This document shows positions 45,421 through 56,276 of a stretch of 64,000 nt of DNA, piece after piece (position 1 is the stretch's first letter; each line of letters opens with the position of its first letter). The stretch lies in contig CP136061.1 in NCBI GenBank assembly GCA_032622095.1, positions 17,114,440 through 17,178,439 of the forward strand, given 5' to 3'. The notes under the pieces were generated by a model. That model was not told the origin of the DNA and ran no database searches. It saw nothing but the letters and a program-made list of their open reading frames with translations. Source of the DNA: Siphonodentalium dalli. Its lineage: Eukaryota > Mollusca > Scaphopoda > Gadilida > Siphonodentaliidae. A program made the position numbers and the translations under genes.

Positions 45421-47262
45421 ATGCTAGACTCATTTGATTTCATTGAACCTTGAGAGCCAGCTAACAGTTTAACACCATTTAAAGCTCGTTTATGTTCTTT
45501 GGGAACATTGATGCAATATAGTTAAAGCTGTGTGACCTGTAATATGACCTGCTTTCCTATACTTGTGATTTTACAATCAGATATGTGGAATTTTTTATAG
45601 TAATTTCTATTATTTAAATTTTTTTGAACCTTGAAAATAGTTGTGCTTGTTGGTATGTGGTATAATATTGTTAAAAGTTGGGGATTCCAGAAATTTGACC
45701 TGTATTACTATAATATTTGTGACTACCTTTCAAAACATAGAAGTTTCTTATGGCAATTTCTATGGTTTAAATCTGTTTTGTAACGCTTAGTTCGATGCTA
45801 TTAAGTTGGGCTGAGAGAATAAACTAGCTTAAACGTACATGGCTCAATCGAGCTTTCAAATTGTGTCTATGTTATTTGGAAGCGGGAATAAGAATAATAA
45901 GATAGGTTGATAAATACACAAACTATTGATATACTGGCTTCATATTCTCTGAAAAATACTTGCCATCATCACAGCTATTTTCCAGCTATTTTCCATGTTC
46001 AGAGTTGTATTTCTTATGACATACATGTATAATGCTCGTAGAAAGGTAGATTGTGTATTTATCAGCCTATATCGATACCAGGAAAAATTCAAAATTGACA
46101 ATTATTTGGTGTATTTTGGAGTGCAAACCGCCAAGTGGCTTTAAATAAAGTATCTAGTCAATCAGACTCAATTAAATTTGATATCCAAAATTAGCAATAT
46201 ACCAGTGTATCATTATCCCTGGATGTTGCTACTTTCTGACATTACAAATTATGGTTGTCTATCCATCCTTTCGGCTTCCATCTGTGCATTCATGTGTCCA
46301 TTTGTTGGATGGAAGAGATACAAAAGTTGATATTTGTGAAATTATCTGTCTGGAAATGCTTGTGCACCCTTCTGCATTTGTTTTATCTTTTCTGCTGTCT
46401 GTCGTCTGCTTGCTTAAATTTCCTGAAATCTCTCAATATGAATAATTGGGGAGCAAACTTAATGAAAGCCCCTATGCTTGTTGTTTAATCCCCTTTCCAA
46501 TTCACCTATTACAATACTGTTAAAACATGTCGGAATCTTTCGTCTGATTCAATTCGATTTGAAATCGGCTGTCCTGATTATAATTATATCGAATGACTGG
46601 CACCAATTGTATTCTCATTACGACAACGGACAACATTGCTTTTTCGCGAAGATAGCTTATGATGCCGACGAAAGACCACACATTATCAAACTGTTGTAGA
46701 CTGAGCTGTACTACATGTATATAGACCATCGAAGCATTGCACAACTGATGAAACTGATCTCGCAAAATGTCATATATATGTCAAACTTCAGCTACGTGAA
46801 TGCTTAAAGACTTCATTATTGCTTATAATACCATTTTGATATTCTATAGCAGAGATAGCCACAAAGAATGCACACTGAATTGGTTAAATGCGAATTTGAT
46901 CCATTTATGGATAATATTTACATTATATACTGACGATAACTTATCAGCGCTATGAGGTAAATAAATGGATACTGGTACAACCACTCAGTCAGGTGATATC
47001 TACATCTTCACTAATTTGCTTCGTCTGATGTGATGAATTGTTGGTAAATCCCCTTTCCAATTCACATATCTATACTACATGTATATTGTCAAATTTTTTT
47101 TAAATGTTCATATATATGTTACATGTTTTAATTAGGATTGGAATAAAATATGTTTACATGGAAATGAATAATAGGCCATTCCAATGTATAACTTTTATAG
47201 CTGAATTGGAGAATCCATTTAGTGAATAGAGTGCTAAATGAATTGTATATCTGTCATTTCAG
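45421..47262. other. End of the 25.6-kb intron, no other gene seen
   Basis: AT-rich. GGCCATTCCAATGTATAACT at about 47173 recurs as GACCATTCCAGTGTATAATT at 51056, and CCCCTTTCCAATTCAC occurs at 46490 and 47050; these are diverged repeats. Small frames near 46251-46765 have no recognisable family. Confidence 0.45.
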
Positions 47263-47361
47263 ACTTTTAGACCGTGTGCAGAATGATCCACCACTCAAGG
47301 AGGAAGGAACACAATTCATCAACTCCGTGTCCAATCTGCTGGAGCAGCTCCTCCATCATAG
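47263..47361 (+). CDS. DOCK: DOCK exon 8, last in this window (phase 2-2)
   Basis: The acceptor is CTGTCATTTCAG (ending 47262) and the donor CATCATAG|GTAAGT (47362). The 99 nt complete the split isoleucine and encode LLDRVQNDPPLKEEGTQF, then INSVSNLLEQLLHH, plus AG. This matches the DOCK stretch with a helix ending in L(M/L)E.LL, which leads in a few residues to the DHR-2 start. Most relatives have LLDYR at this point, whereas here it is LLHHR. The following exon should begin the conserved CTVN.L.FYK region, and I did not find it in the remaining 16.6 kb, so it probably lies beyond the window. Read-through gives AGG TAA. The last part of the exon and its donor are copied in the next 400 bp. 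Confidence 0.9.
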
Positions 47362-47760
47362 GTAAGTATCTGTAGAGATCAGGGTGTGTGATACATACAA
47401 CACCCACCATCACAACTCCAAAAAGCTCCTCCATCATAGGTAAGTATCTGTAGACATCAGGGTGTGTGATACATACAACACCCACCATCACAACTCCAAA
47501 AAGCTTCTCTATCATAGGTAAGTATCTGTAGAGATCAGGGTGTGTGATACATACAACACCCACCATCACAACTCCAAAAAAATTCTCTATCATAGGTAAG
47601 TATCTGTAGACATCAGGGCATGTGATACATACAACACCCACCATCACAACTCCAAAAAAATTCTCTATCATATGTAAGTATATGTAGGTGTGTGATACAT
47701 ACAACACCCACCATCACAACTCCGAACAGCTTCTCCATCATAGGTTAGCATCTATAGACA
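47349..47760 (+). repeat. 78-bp array copying an exon end and its donor, about 5 copies
   Basis: CTCCTCCATCATAGGTAAGT ... CACCCACCATCACAACTCCAAAAAG repeats from the end of DOCK exon 8. Each copy carries the last ~13 nt of the exon and a GTAAGT-like donor (later ones decay to TATGTAAGT and GGTTAGC). The minus-strand 146-codon frame here is a product of the repeat. Confidence 0.93.
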
Positions 47761-48122
47761 TATCAGGGTGTGTGTCATAGGCAAAGCTTGTAATTCCTCT
47801 AGCTATCTTCTTATTCACACTCTTTTGTCCAAAGATTTCCCAGTTGGCGTTTCTCAAAGTTTGTCCTGTGCTCACCTGAACCCAGTATATGTTTCTGCCG
47901 ATAATTTTTTAATACATAGAATTATCATAATATTCTCCTAGGTTAATTCAAATTCCAGCATTGCCATTCTTCTCTCTTAAAAGTTTTACTTTAAAAATGA
48001 CAAGTGTTCCCTTTAGATGTCCGTCATTTCAGCAATTAGTGATAACAAGAATGACATATAGCCTGTTTTACTCGCTGGCATTCTCCCAGGTCCTCCTTTA
48101 CCATGTTGTCAGCCATTTCCCA
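47761..48122. other. Intronic DNA after the last DOCK exon
   Basis: No exon or repeat recognised. Confidence 0.4.
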
Positions 48123-48525
48123 TTAACCCTTTACCCAACAGAAGGGCCCTGTGCCAATGCATTCTCTTATATATGCGAGTCGACCATAGGTCGCCGCGCA
48201 TATATAAGAGAATGCATTGGCTTAACACATTAAAAATTATAAAATTGTTAAAGAATGTAAGAAAAAATGGTAAAAAGTGTTAAAAAAAAAGATTTTTTTT
48301 TAAGCCAATGCATTCTCTTATATATGCGAGGCGACCTATGGTCGACTCGCATATATAAGAGAATGCATTGGCACAGGGCATAACTGTAACTATCACAATG
48401 TGGTCAAGGAGCCGGTTCCAATGATATCCATATTTGTATGGTTCTATTGAGACAGACCGAAGATATTGTAGGCTGTTGAAGCTTTATTTGGCCGGTTTTG
48501 GCCGGTTTGTTGGGTAAAGGGTTAA
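48123..48525. mobile_element. Family A MITE
   Basis: TTAACCCTTTACCCAACAGA to TTGTTGGGTAAAGGGTTAA. Two hairpins; same subgroup as 39036 and 42201 (doubled GGCCGGTTTT). Confidence 0.88.
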
Positions 48526-48734
48526 TCTGAGATATGATTGGCTAATCATATATGACATTTATGAAGCCACTCGCGAATGGTAATTATACTTTGCGGCTCT
48601 GGTCTTTATGGTTCAGTTGAATTCCAGAGACACCTCCCTGGTTATACTCAAGTTATCTGTATCTAACCTCGGAGTTACTATGGTTCCCACCCGCATGTCC
48701 GTAACTTCTCCAAAACATTAGGTGGGGGTGTAAA

Positions 48735-49005
48735 GTATCCTTCCCAGAAGATGAGACCCAAGCAAATTGAGGTCCACAGAAGGTGAATTTAGTGATGCTC
48801 GTCTGCTGTGTGGGATAGTGTCACTAAATTCACCCTCTGGGGACCTCATTCTGCAAATGACAGACAAGCTATTTCAAGGCTTGACTTTTCGTAATTCATC
48901 TAGTTATCTTATTATTCAACTTCCCAGAAGATGAAGCATAAGAAGAATGAGGTCCTCATAGTGTGAATTTAGTTATGCTAGCCCGCTGTGCTATCTGCCA
49001 AATTA
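48735..49005. mobile_element. Family D fragments
   Basis: A complete hairpin (GAGGTCCACAGAAGGTGAAT ... ATTCACCCTCTGGGGACCTC) with the terminal CTATTTCAAGGCTTGA at about 48740-48885, then half of another (GAATGAGGTCCTCATAGTGT) at 48935-48990. Confidence 0.75.
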
Positions 49006-49076
49006 CCTGTTGTAACTGTTGTTAAAAACTCCAGGATAAACTGAAGACAATTATGAAGTACCACCTCATTATGAGG

Positions 49077-49637
49077 ATCTAAAGCAATAATTCACAATGG
49101 GCATTCTAGAGATTTACACTGAATCTAAAACAATAATTCACAATGGGCATTCTAGAGATTTACACTGAATCTAAAACAATAATTCACAATGGGCATTCTA
49201 GAGATTTACACTGAATCTAAAACAATAATTCACAATGGGTATTCTAGAGATTTACACTGAATCTAAAACAATAATTCACAATGGGCATTCTAGAGATTTA
49301 CACTGAATCTAAAACAATAATTCATAATGGGCATTCTAGAGATTTACACGGAATCTAAAACAGTAATTCATAATGGGCATTCTAGAGATTTACACTGAAT
49401 CTAAAACAATAATTCACAATGGGCATTCTAGAGATTTACACTGAATCTAAAACAATAATTCATAATGGGCATTCTAGAGATATACACGGAATCTAAAATA
49501 ATAATTCATAATGGGCATTCTAGAGATTTACACTGAATCTAAAACAATAATTCATAATGGGCATTCTAGAGATTTACACGGAATCTAAACCAGTAATTCA
49601 CAATGGGCATTCTAGAGATTTACACTGAATCTAAAGT
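49077..49637. repeat. 46-bp tandem repeat, about 12 copies
   Basis: TCTAAAACAATAATTCACAA+TGGGCATTCTAGAGATTTACACTGAA. Variants CACGGAA and TTCATAA partly alternate. Confidence 0.93.
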
Positions 49638-49748
49638 ATCTGATGTTGCAAGCTTGTCCAGGGAAAAATATCGAAATGGACAACACATACTGTGTATAGA
49701 GTCAATTTAATGCATTATAGTGGGCTGCTAAAATTGTATGTATACTAT

Positions 49749-49853
49749 TTACAGTAATGCCCCTAATTAATCGATTCCATAACCACAGCATAATTATGGG
49801 TAATTTTTCAGGATTTAGTCGGAAATAGGGCACTAATTAGGGCACTACTGTAT
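49749..49853. mobile_element. Internally deleted family C MITE (~104 bp)
   Basis: TACAGTAATGCCCCTAATTA, one arm to TCGGAAATA, then the far end TTAGGGCACTACTGTA. Confidence 0.78.
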
Positions 49854-49984
49854 GTCTTGGTTGTGAACTTCGGTTTACGTTATGTTTACTCCAGGCATAT
49901 ACTATTTAACAATTATGTCCAGCAATAATTCTTGGCATTAACTGCAACAAACGCTTCATCTGATCAAAGTTACAATGTATTTGC

Positions 49985-50131
49985 CTGACAATTGTCGGAC
50001 GGAAACACTACCTGGAATAGTTTTTGGAGGATGTCACCCAACCCCCAACCCCCCCCCCCCCCCCCCCCCCCCCAATTGTCGGACGGAAACACTACCTGGA
50101 ATAGTTTTTGGAGGATGTCACCCAACCCCCC

Positions 50132-50181
<50 letters not shown>
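49985..50181. repeat. Duplicated block with C tracts of 25 and 48
   Basis: CAATTGTCGGACGGAAACAC ... GGATGTCACCCAAC occurs twice (about 49988 and 50074), each copy running into a C homopolymer (50049-50073 and 50134-50181). The proline- and glycine-rich frames here come from these tracts. Exact lengths may be assembly-dependent. Confidence 0.88.
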
Positions 50182-50453
50182 TACACCCCCCAGAATTTAC
50201 AGCCCTGCCCACAGAACGGTAACAGTTGAAATTTGGATCAGAATGACATGGCCATTATAGTATATACTACTCATCTGTTGAAAATATTTTAAGTTGCAAA
50301 CACATGTGTGACCCCAACTATTTTTATCTCAGTGAAGACTCTTAGAGATAGCTTTTAGCTAAATGAAGCCTATTATTTCTATAAACTGTCCACTGTCATA
50401 TCATGAATCTATATTTGGTAGTTAGTTAGTTAGTGGGCTATTTGAGGCTTCAT

Positions 50454-50604
50454 CAAGCCTTGAAATAGTGTGTCTGTCATTTGCAGAATGAGGTTCCCAG
50501 AGGGTGAATTTGGTGATGCTACCCCGCATAGTGGGCTAGCATCACCATTTTCACCCTCTGGTAACCTCATTCTGCAAATGACATACACACTATTTCAAGG
50601 CTTG
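50454..50604. mobile_element. Short family D MITE with perfect 8-bp target duplication
   Basis: CAAGCCTTGAAATAGTGTGT ... CACACTATTTCAAGGCTTG (151 bp) is flanked by GGCTTCAT at 50446-50453 and 50605-50612. One hairpin only. The 8-bp duplication points to hAT-type transposition for the whole D group. Confidence 0.92.
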
Positions 50605-50710
50605 GGCTTCATTAACCTTTACATGACAGGAGCTTAAAATGATTAAGAATCTCCACCAAGAAGAGTATCTTGAAATAACTTTTACTGATAATTGTGTGAG
50701 GGAGTATATA

Positions 50711-50925
50711 GTTTTCCCCTAGGAAATGTTCAGAATATAAGTTTAACCCTCTCAATACTAAAGCATCATTGATGAGTAGTTTTCCCTCAGGAAATGTTCA
50801 GAATATAAGTTTAACCCTCTCAATACTAAAGCATCATTGATGAGTAGTTTTCCCTTCGGAAATGTTCAGAATATAAGTTTAACTCTCTCAATACTAAAGC
50901 ATCACTGATGAGTAGTTTTCCGACA
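50711..50925. repeat. 68-bp tandem repeat, about 3 copies
   Basis: GTTTTCCCCTAGGAAATGTT ... GCATCATTGATGAGTA starts at 50711, 50779, 50847 and (partial) 50914. Confidence 0.9.
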
Positions 50926-51249
50926 GTGTTCAGATAATAAGTCGTTTGTTGACTTATTATCACATCATTTCCCCCCAATAAATAGCACTCCTTCTGCACT
51001 TTTATTATCTATCGTCTGTTTATTTCTTCTGAACACTCCTCCAGATGAACAATAGACCATTCCAGTGTATAATTTTATAACTGAGTGGGAGAATCCATTT
51101 AGTATAGAAATGGTTAACGATCAATTCATTATACATTTATGCTAAACATAGTGAAGTGTATCAGTGACACTCAATGTATATAAATAAGAATGGATAAAAC
51201 AAATTGCAACGGAACAAGTAATGCATGCTCCTGGTATTGGTAATCAGAT

Positions 51250-51431
51250 TTAACCCTTTCATGATGGGAGCGGTGCTGGTGCAGCATTAAGATCCTGTGC
51301 CAGTGCATTATCTTATATATGTGAGAAGGTAAATATTGTTAAGCCAGTGTATCCTCTTATATATGCAGGGCATATATAAGAGAATGCATTCTCACAGCGT
51401 TTTCGAAAAAATTCAGGAAGCTCCAGGTTAA
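51250..51431. mobile_element. Shortened family B MITE
   Basis: TTAACCCTTTCATGATGGGA ... CAGGAAGCTCCAGGTTAA. Both hairpins are largely deleted; TTAA at each end. Confidence 0.72.
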
Positions 51432-52449
51432 TATTTAGGAGACTCAAGCTTCCATTCATTGTGAAACCTCGCACTGGATTTGCTTCAAGGTTTAAATCAT
51501 TCCTATTAAAACTCATATACTCACTGCTGTATGCTAATCTGGGCTTGTAGGTACTCTCGGAGAATGTGGAATTTACCATAGAAATATGATTCTCTCATTT
51601 GGTGATTTATTATTTATTTCATGATAATTTCTTGCTAATTTTTGGGAATTTGTCTCAAAATTTCAGCAGTTTGTCCCAATCTTCTTCTAGCTTAAAAAAC
51701 ATGGTAAAATCTCAGATTCATTTTGAAACTTTGCACCGGATTGGCTTCAAGGTTTGATTCATTCAAGCAAAAAATTTATTTGAAGGGTCTTAATATGAAA
51801 AGCTCACAGTTTATCTTGTGCTTTTAGTTTCCACCCACTTGAGTGGCCCAGCATGACTGTGTGCTACCAGTAATCAGATGTAACATGCAGGAGGAATGTA
51901 AACTCTGGGAGGTTATCAGCTAATCTCAAGGTTTCACATCACAAATCTGGGTCACCTAAGGTCACCATAAATAACTTGCTCTGTAAACTGTCTCTCTAGC
52001 TGTTTTTAACTGTTAAAATGAGTCCTCATAATTGGTAAACACCAAACAAAATTGAACACTGAAATACTTAAACCAGGAAAGCCGTGCCATTTCAAGCAAT
52101 GTATAAATTATTTTGTCATTTTGAAAGCTAAATGTCAGCATTTTTTACTTGTGCATGTTAGATAAATCAGTACGAGTCATAATTACAGGCACATAAAAAC
52201 ATGCATCAGTCATTTTTGCATTTTTGGCAGGTCATTGACCATAATTGGATGCATATGTCAAAGCTTGATGAACAATTATGGGTAAATGTCAATGTTGAGG
52301 CTAAATTATCTCAATTTTAAAACTTTAGGCTGGCCTCTGTTAAATATAGAAAACCATTTTCACTCAATGCTCCTGTTGATTCTTGAGCTGAAATTGATAC
52401 TTTGAACTTTTTACTCAATCCTGTTGAATTAAGGCTGGCAAGAGTAGTT
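51432..52449. other. Non-coding DNA, no gene seen
   Basis: Resembles 59860-60050 in places (CTCACTGCTGTATGCTAATC, CATAGAAATATGATTCTCTC), a diverged dispersed repeat. No exon seen. Confidence 0.4.
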
Positions 52450-52567
52450 GGTACAGCAGTAATGCCCTTAGTAATCGACTCCCAAACCACAGCAGAATTA
52501 TAGGTAACTTTTATTTTAGTCGGAAATATGGCTTGTTAAGTGGTCGATTACTTAGGGCATTACAGTA
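52450..52567. mobile_element. Deleted family C MITE
   Basis: GTACAGCAGTAATGCCCTTA to TTAGGGCATTACAGTA; arms shortened, centre missing. Confidence 0.72.
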
Positions 52568-53457
52568 ATTAAGATCACAACCGACCTGATACGTGATCTT
52601 GACTCATTGCTATGATAAATTAAACAAGAAGCAGCCTAAACGAACAGTTATCCAGTGCCTTAAAATTACTATAGTATTCCAATATATATAACACAATTTC
52701 TACCCTCTCTACAACTAAAAATATAATATTAATTGGGCAGTCAATCATCTACAAAAATCATGATTTGGAAACTGCCACCTTTATAAATATATCTGATACT
52801 TACTAACTAGACTCACTGGATATGTTTTCAACTATATACAGTACAGTCTAGTAACAACTAGACGAAGGTTTCCTTACAGTCAACTCTCAGTCTAGAGACA
52901 CTGGTACTAAAATTCATTTCCGCGATGAAAGGGAAATTCCCTTCTGGCGACTGCTCATTAATATTCATGTTTCCAAATATAGCACTGTTTACCTTTTTGA
53001 TTGGAGTTATTTGATGCGGCAGACCTTTCCGGTAACCAGTAGGAAGAATAGCTAACACACCTTTATTCTGGTTATTAATAAACTCCTCAGAATAAACTCC
53101 TGTTCTTGCTTCAGTGAATCAATACCGATTTTCTTCAAAACGTTCTTAATTACAATTTCAAGAATTTGTATTTCGTAAGACTACTATTGTTTTAGCGTAG
53201 CCTCGCTTTCATCTAACATTTCCGCCTTCGGTAATACTTATTTTTAGATCTATTGGGCGGTGCTTGTATGAATAATTACTATGAGGGCAGAATATGAATA
53301 GGTAATGGGATTTGCAGGCAGTTATTGATTGGTCGAGCTACGCATTACCTGGTGCGTATTGGTTGGATTTCTTCCGTTTGAAATAAATTTTTCCATGAAT
53401 GTCTCAAGGCCATAAGTTTAAAGTAATGAAAATTAGGTCTAGTTTTAATAAGACTGT
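52568..53457. other. Non-coding DNA, no gene seen
   Basis: A 66-codon minus-strand frame at 52858-53058 has no recognised family. Nothing else supported. Confidence 0.4.
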
Positions 53458-53597
53458 ATACAGTAATGCTCTAAGTAATCGACTTTCCAAGAGCTTTCCG
53501 ATGAATGGCAACAAGCCATATTTCCGACTAAATCCTGAAAAGTTACCCATAATTCTGCTGTTTTTAAGGAGTCAATTACTTAGGGCATTACTGTATC
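53458..53597. mobile_element. Family C MITE with one arm deleted
   Basis: TACAGTAATGCTCTAAGTAA, then a jump to GAGCTTTCCGATGAATGGCA and the complete right arm to GGGCATTACTGTA. Confidence 0.82.
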
Positions 53598-53808
53598 ATC
53601 TACTATGTTCAACTAGTATTTTCTCAACTACAATTATAATTTTACAACTGCACTTGACTGATAACTGATACAAACTGTTAAATATATACATGTATATGTA
53701 CTAGATTGCATTCATGCTGGCCACTTGTATGGTTTGGAATGCTATTTAAGTCCAGTAACATTCGCCTGTGATTGCGAATATGACGACAATGGCGAGATAT
53801 GACAGACC

Positions 53809-53972
53809 TTACAGTAATTCCCTAAGTAATCGACTCCATAACACAGCAGAATTATGGGTAACTTTTCAGGAGAGCTTTCCGATGAATGGCAACAAGCCAT
53901 ATTTCTGACTAAATCCTGAAAAGTTACCCATAATTCTGCTGTGGTTATGGAGTCGATTACTTAGGGCATTAA
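53809..53972. mobile_element. Family C MITE with partial left arm
   Basis: TTACAGTAATTCCCTAAGTA ... TTTTCAGGAGAGCTTTCCGA and a full right arm to TTAGGGCATTAA. Confidence 0.8.
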
Positions 53973-54203
53973 TCTCACAACCGAATGATTGAATGCATCA
54001 TGTGACCTCCATGTTACACAAACACAAACAGAAACAAGCAATTACTTGTAAATGTCATCGAGCATATTGTATGGGACCAGCTGCTAACATCTGTATGATT
54101 ACAATCGTGAAACAAAGATCGCCTCAATAGTCACGTTAATGGGAAAAAGATTGGGAGAATAAGAGCTAATAAGAGTCGGAGATTGACTGTAAATTGCTGT
54201 CAT

Positions 54204-55380
54204 TATACCGTACATACTTGATGTTTGGTGCAACCGAATAGTTGGTGTGACGAGCAGATAGTCTGTAAATAACCTTTATTATACCGTACATACTTGATGT
54301 TTGGTGCAACCGAATAGTTGGTGTGACGAGCAGATAGTCTGTAAATAACCTTTATTATACCGTACATACTTGATGTTTGGTGCAACCGAATAGTTGGTGT
54401 GACGAGCAGATAGTCTGTAAATAACCTTTATTATACCGTACATACTTGATGTTTGGTGCAACCGAATAGTTGGTGTGACGAGCAGATAGTCTGTAAATAA
54501 CCTTTATTATACCGTACATACTTGATGTTTGGTGCAACCGAATAGTTGGTGTGACGAGCAGATAGTCTGTAAATAACCTTTATTATACCGTACATACTTG
54601 ATGTTTGGTGCAACCGAATAGTTGGTGTGACGAGCAGATAGTCTGTAAATAACCTTTATTATACCGTACATACTTGATGTTTGGTGCAACCGAATAGTTG
54701 GTGTGACGAGCAGATAGTCTGTAAATAACCTTTATTATACCGTACATACTTGATGTTTGGTGCAACCGAATAGTTGGTGTGACGAGCAGATAGTCTGTAA
54801 ATAACCTTTATTATACCGTACATACTTGATGTTTGGTGCAACCGAATAGTTGGTGTGACGAGCAGATAGTCTGTAAATAACCTTTATTATACCGTACATA
54901 CTTGATGTTTGGTGCAACCGAATAGTTCGTGTGACGAGCAGATAGTCTGTAAATAACCTTTATTATACCGTACATACTTGATGTTTGGTGCAACCGAATA
55001 GTTGGTGTGACGAGCAGATAGTCTGTAAATAACCTTTATTATACCGTACATACTTGATGTTTGGTGCAACCGAATAGTTCGTGTGACGAGCAGATAGTCT
55101 GTAAATAACTGTTATTATACCGTACATACTTGATGTTTGGTGCAACCGAATAGTTGGTGTGACGAGCATATAGTCTGTAAATAACTGTTATTATACGGTA
55201 CATACTCAATGTTTGGTGTGACCAGCGAGATTGTCTGTAAATAACTGTTATTATATGGTACATACTCAATGTTAGGTAGGGCTGAATAGCTGGTGTGGTG
55301 AGCGAGATAGTCTGTAAATAACTGTTATTATACGGTACATACTCGATGTTTGGTGCAACCAAATAGCTCGTGTGACAAGC
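54204..55380. repeat. 76-bp minisatellite, ~13 near-identical plus ~3 diverged copies
   Basis: TATACCGTACATACTTGATG ... GCAGATAGTCTGTAAATAAC. Copies from 54204 to about 55110 differ at almost no positions; the AGTTCGTGTG variant occurs at 54926 and 55078, two units apart. Later copies (to 55380) diverge strongly. The repeated 60-codon minus-strand frames are repeat artefacts. Confidence 0.95.
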
Positions 55381-56276
55381 AAGATTAATATTAGGTGCAC
55401 ATTTAAAGTGCAAAAAATAGAAACATAAATTACACATTATAAGTTTACATATATATCATACACACCCATAAAAGACATATTATGTGATTATGTTACGACT
55501 TAAAACTGATATTTTATTATTCGGTGTTTCGCTCACTTAAAACTGATATTTTATTATTCGGTGTTTCGCTTGCTTTAAGGTCAATTATTGATGATGGGAT
55601 ATTTTTTACCTTATTTGGCAGCTTTCATGTTAAATCCCAATTGAAATTGATGTTATTATACAAGTAGCTGATGTAAATTGATGTTATTATACAAAAATAG
55701 CTGATGTAAATTGATGTTATTATACAAGTAGCTGATGCAAATTGCTGCTGTGACAAGTGAGATTGGCACATATAGAATGAAAAAAAAAAGACGATTTCCA
55801 GGAAAGAAATTTAAAATAAGTATTACCATACACACCCATACGTATTTTATTAATCAGCATTGTGTTTCACCTCACATAAAGGTCATGACTGACAATGGAT
55901 TTGTTTCCCCTTATTAGGACAGTTTTCATGTGAAATCACAATTGAAATTGCTGTTATTATCTTATATGATGCCTACTCAATGTTCGGGACCCTGTAGATG
56001 GTGCAAATTGCTGGTGTGACAAGAGAGATTGGTATTAAGTGCGCATTTAGAGTGAAAAATAAATAGTTTCCAGGAAGGCAATGATAAGTAGACATGTACT
56101 GTACACACCCTTTAAGGTCATGACTGAAGATAGCAATTTCTCACCTTTTTAGGCCAACATTCATGTGAAATTACAATTAAAATTCTGTTGATTGATGGTA
56201 CATACTCAAAGTTTGTAATGATCGAATAACTTACATGTGAAAAATGTTGGATGAAAAGTGAGATTGGCCATCCTAT
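55381..56276. repeat. Diverged short repeats (ATTGATGTTATTATACAA type)
   Basis: AATTGATGTTATTATACAAGTAGCTGATGT is repeated three times at 55647-55745. TTAAAACTGATATTTTATTATTCGGTGTTTCGCT is repeated at about 55500 and 55538. AAGGTCATGACTGA occurs at 55879 and 56112. No gene seen. Confidence 0.7.

Larger units (their letters stand above)
3418..47361 (+). other. DOCK: Internal segment of a DOCK-family GEF gene (8 exons, 7 introns)
   Basis: Eight exons on the + strand (3418-3516, 12204-12298, 12441-12519, 16795-16895, 18200-18258, 20252-20403, 21535-21620, 47263-47361) all have AG acceptors and GT donors. Their phases match at every junction, so they join into one uninterrupted frame of about 256 codons. 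The translation carries the conserved DOCK strings [42 protein letters not shown] and KGDEEYRKLF in family order. In known DOCK proteins this stretch lies between DHR-1 (phosphoinositide binding) and DHR-2 (Rac/Rho nucleotide exchange). These proteins act at the plasma membrane with ELMO to activate Rac in cell migration, phagocytosis and myoblast fusion. The PETE..RKAT.PIF wording leans to DOCK1/2/5, while DMRVLMGF and KGDEEYR recall DOCK3/4, so the class is left open. Start, DHR-1, DHR-2 and the C-terminus lie outside the window. Confidence 0.9.

Noticed and set aside
47267-47707. 146-codon minus-strand frame with repeated FGVVMVGVVCIT
   Set aside because: It is the complement of the 78-bp donor-copying array and overlaps a DOCK exon on the other strand.
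49970-50229. Proline- and glycine-rich frames on both strands
   Set aside because: They come from the C homopolymers and the duplicated 60-bp block.
54203-55437. Serial 60-codon minus-strand frames every 76 bp
   Set aside because: They are identical copies produced by the tandem repeat; there is no independent coding sign.
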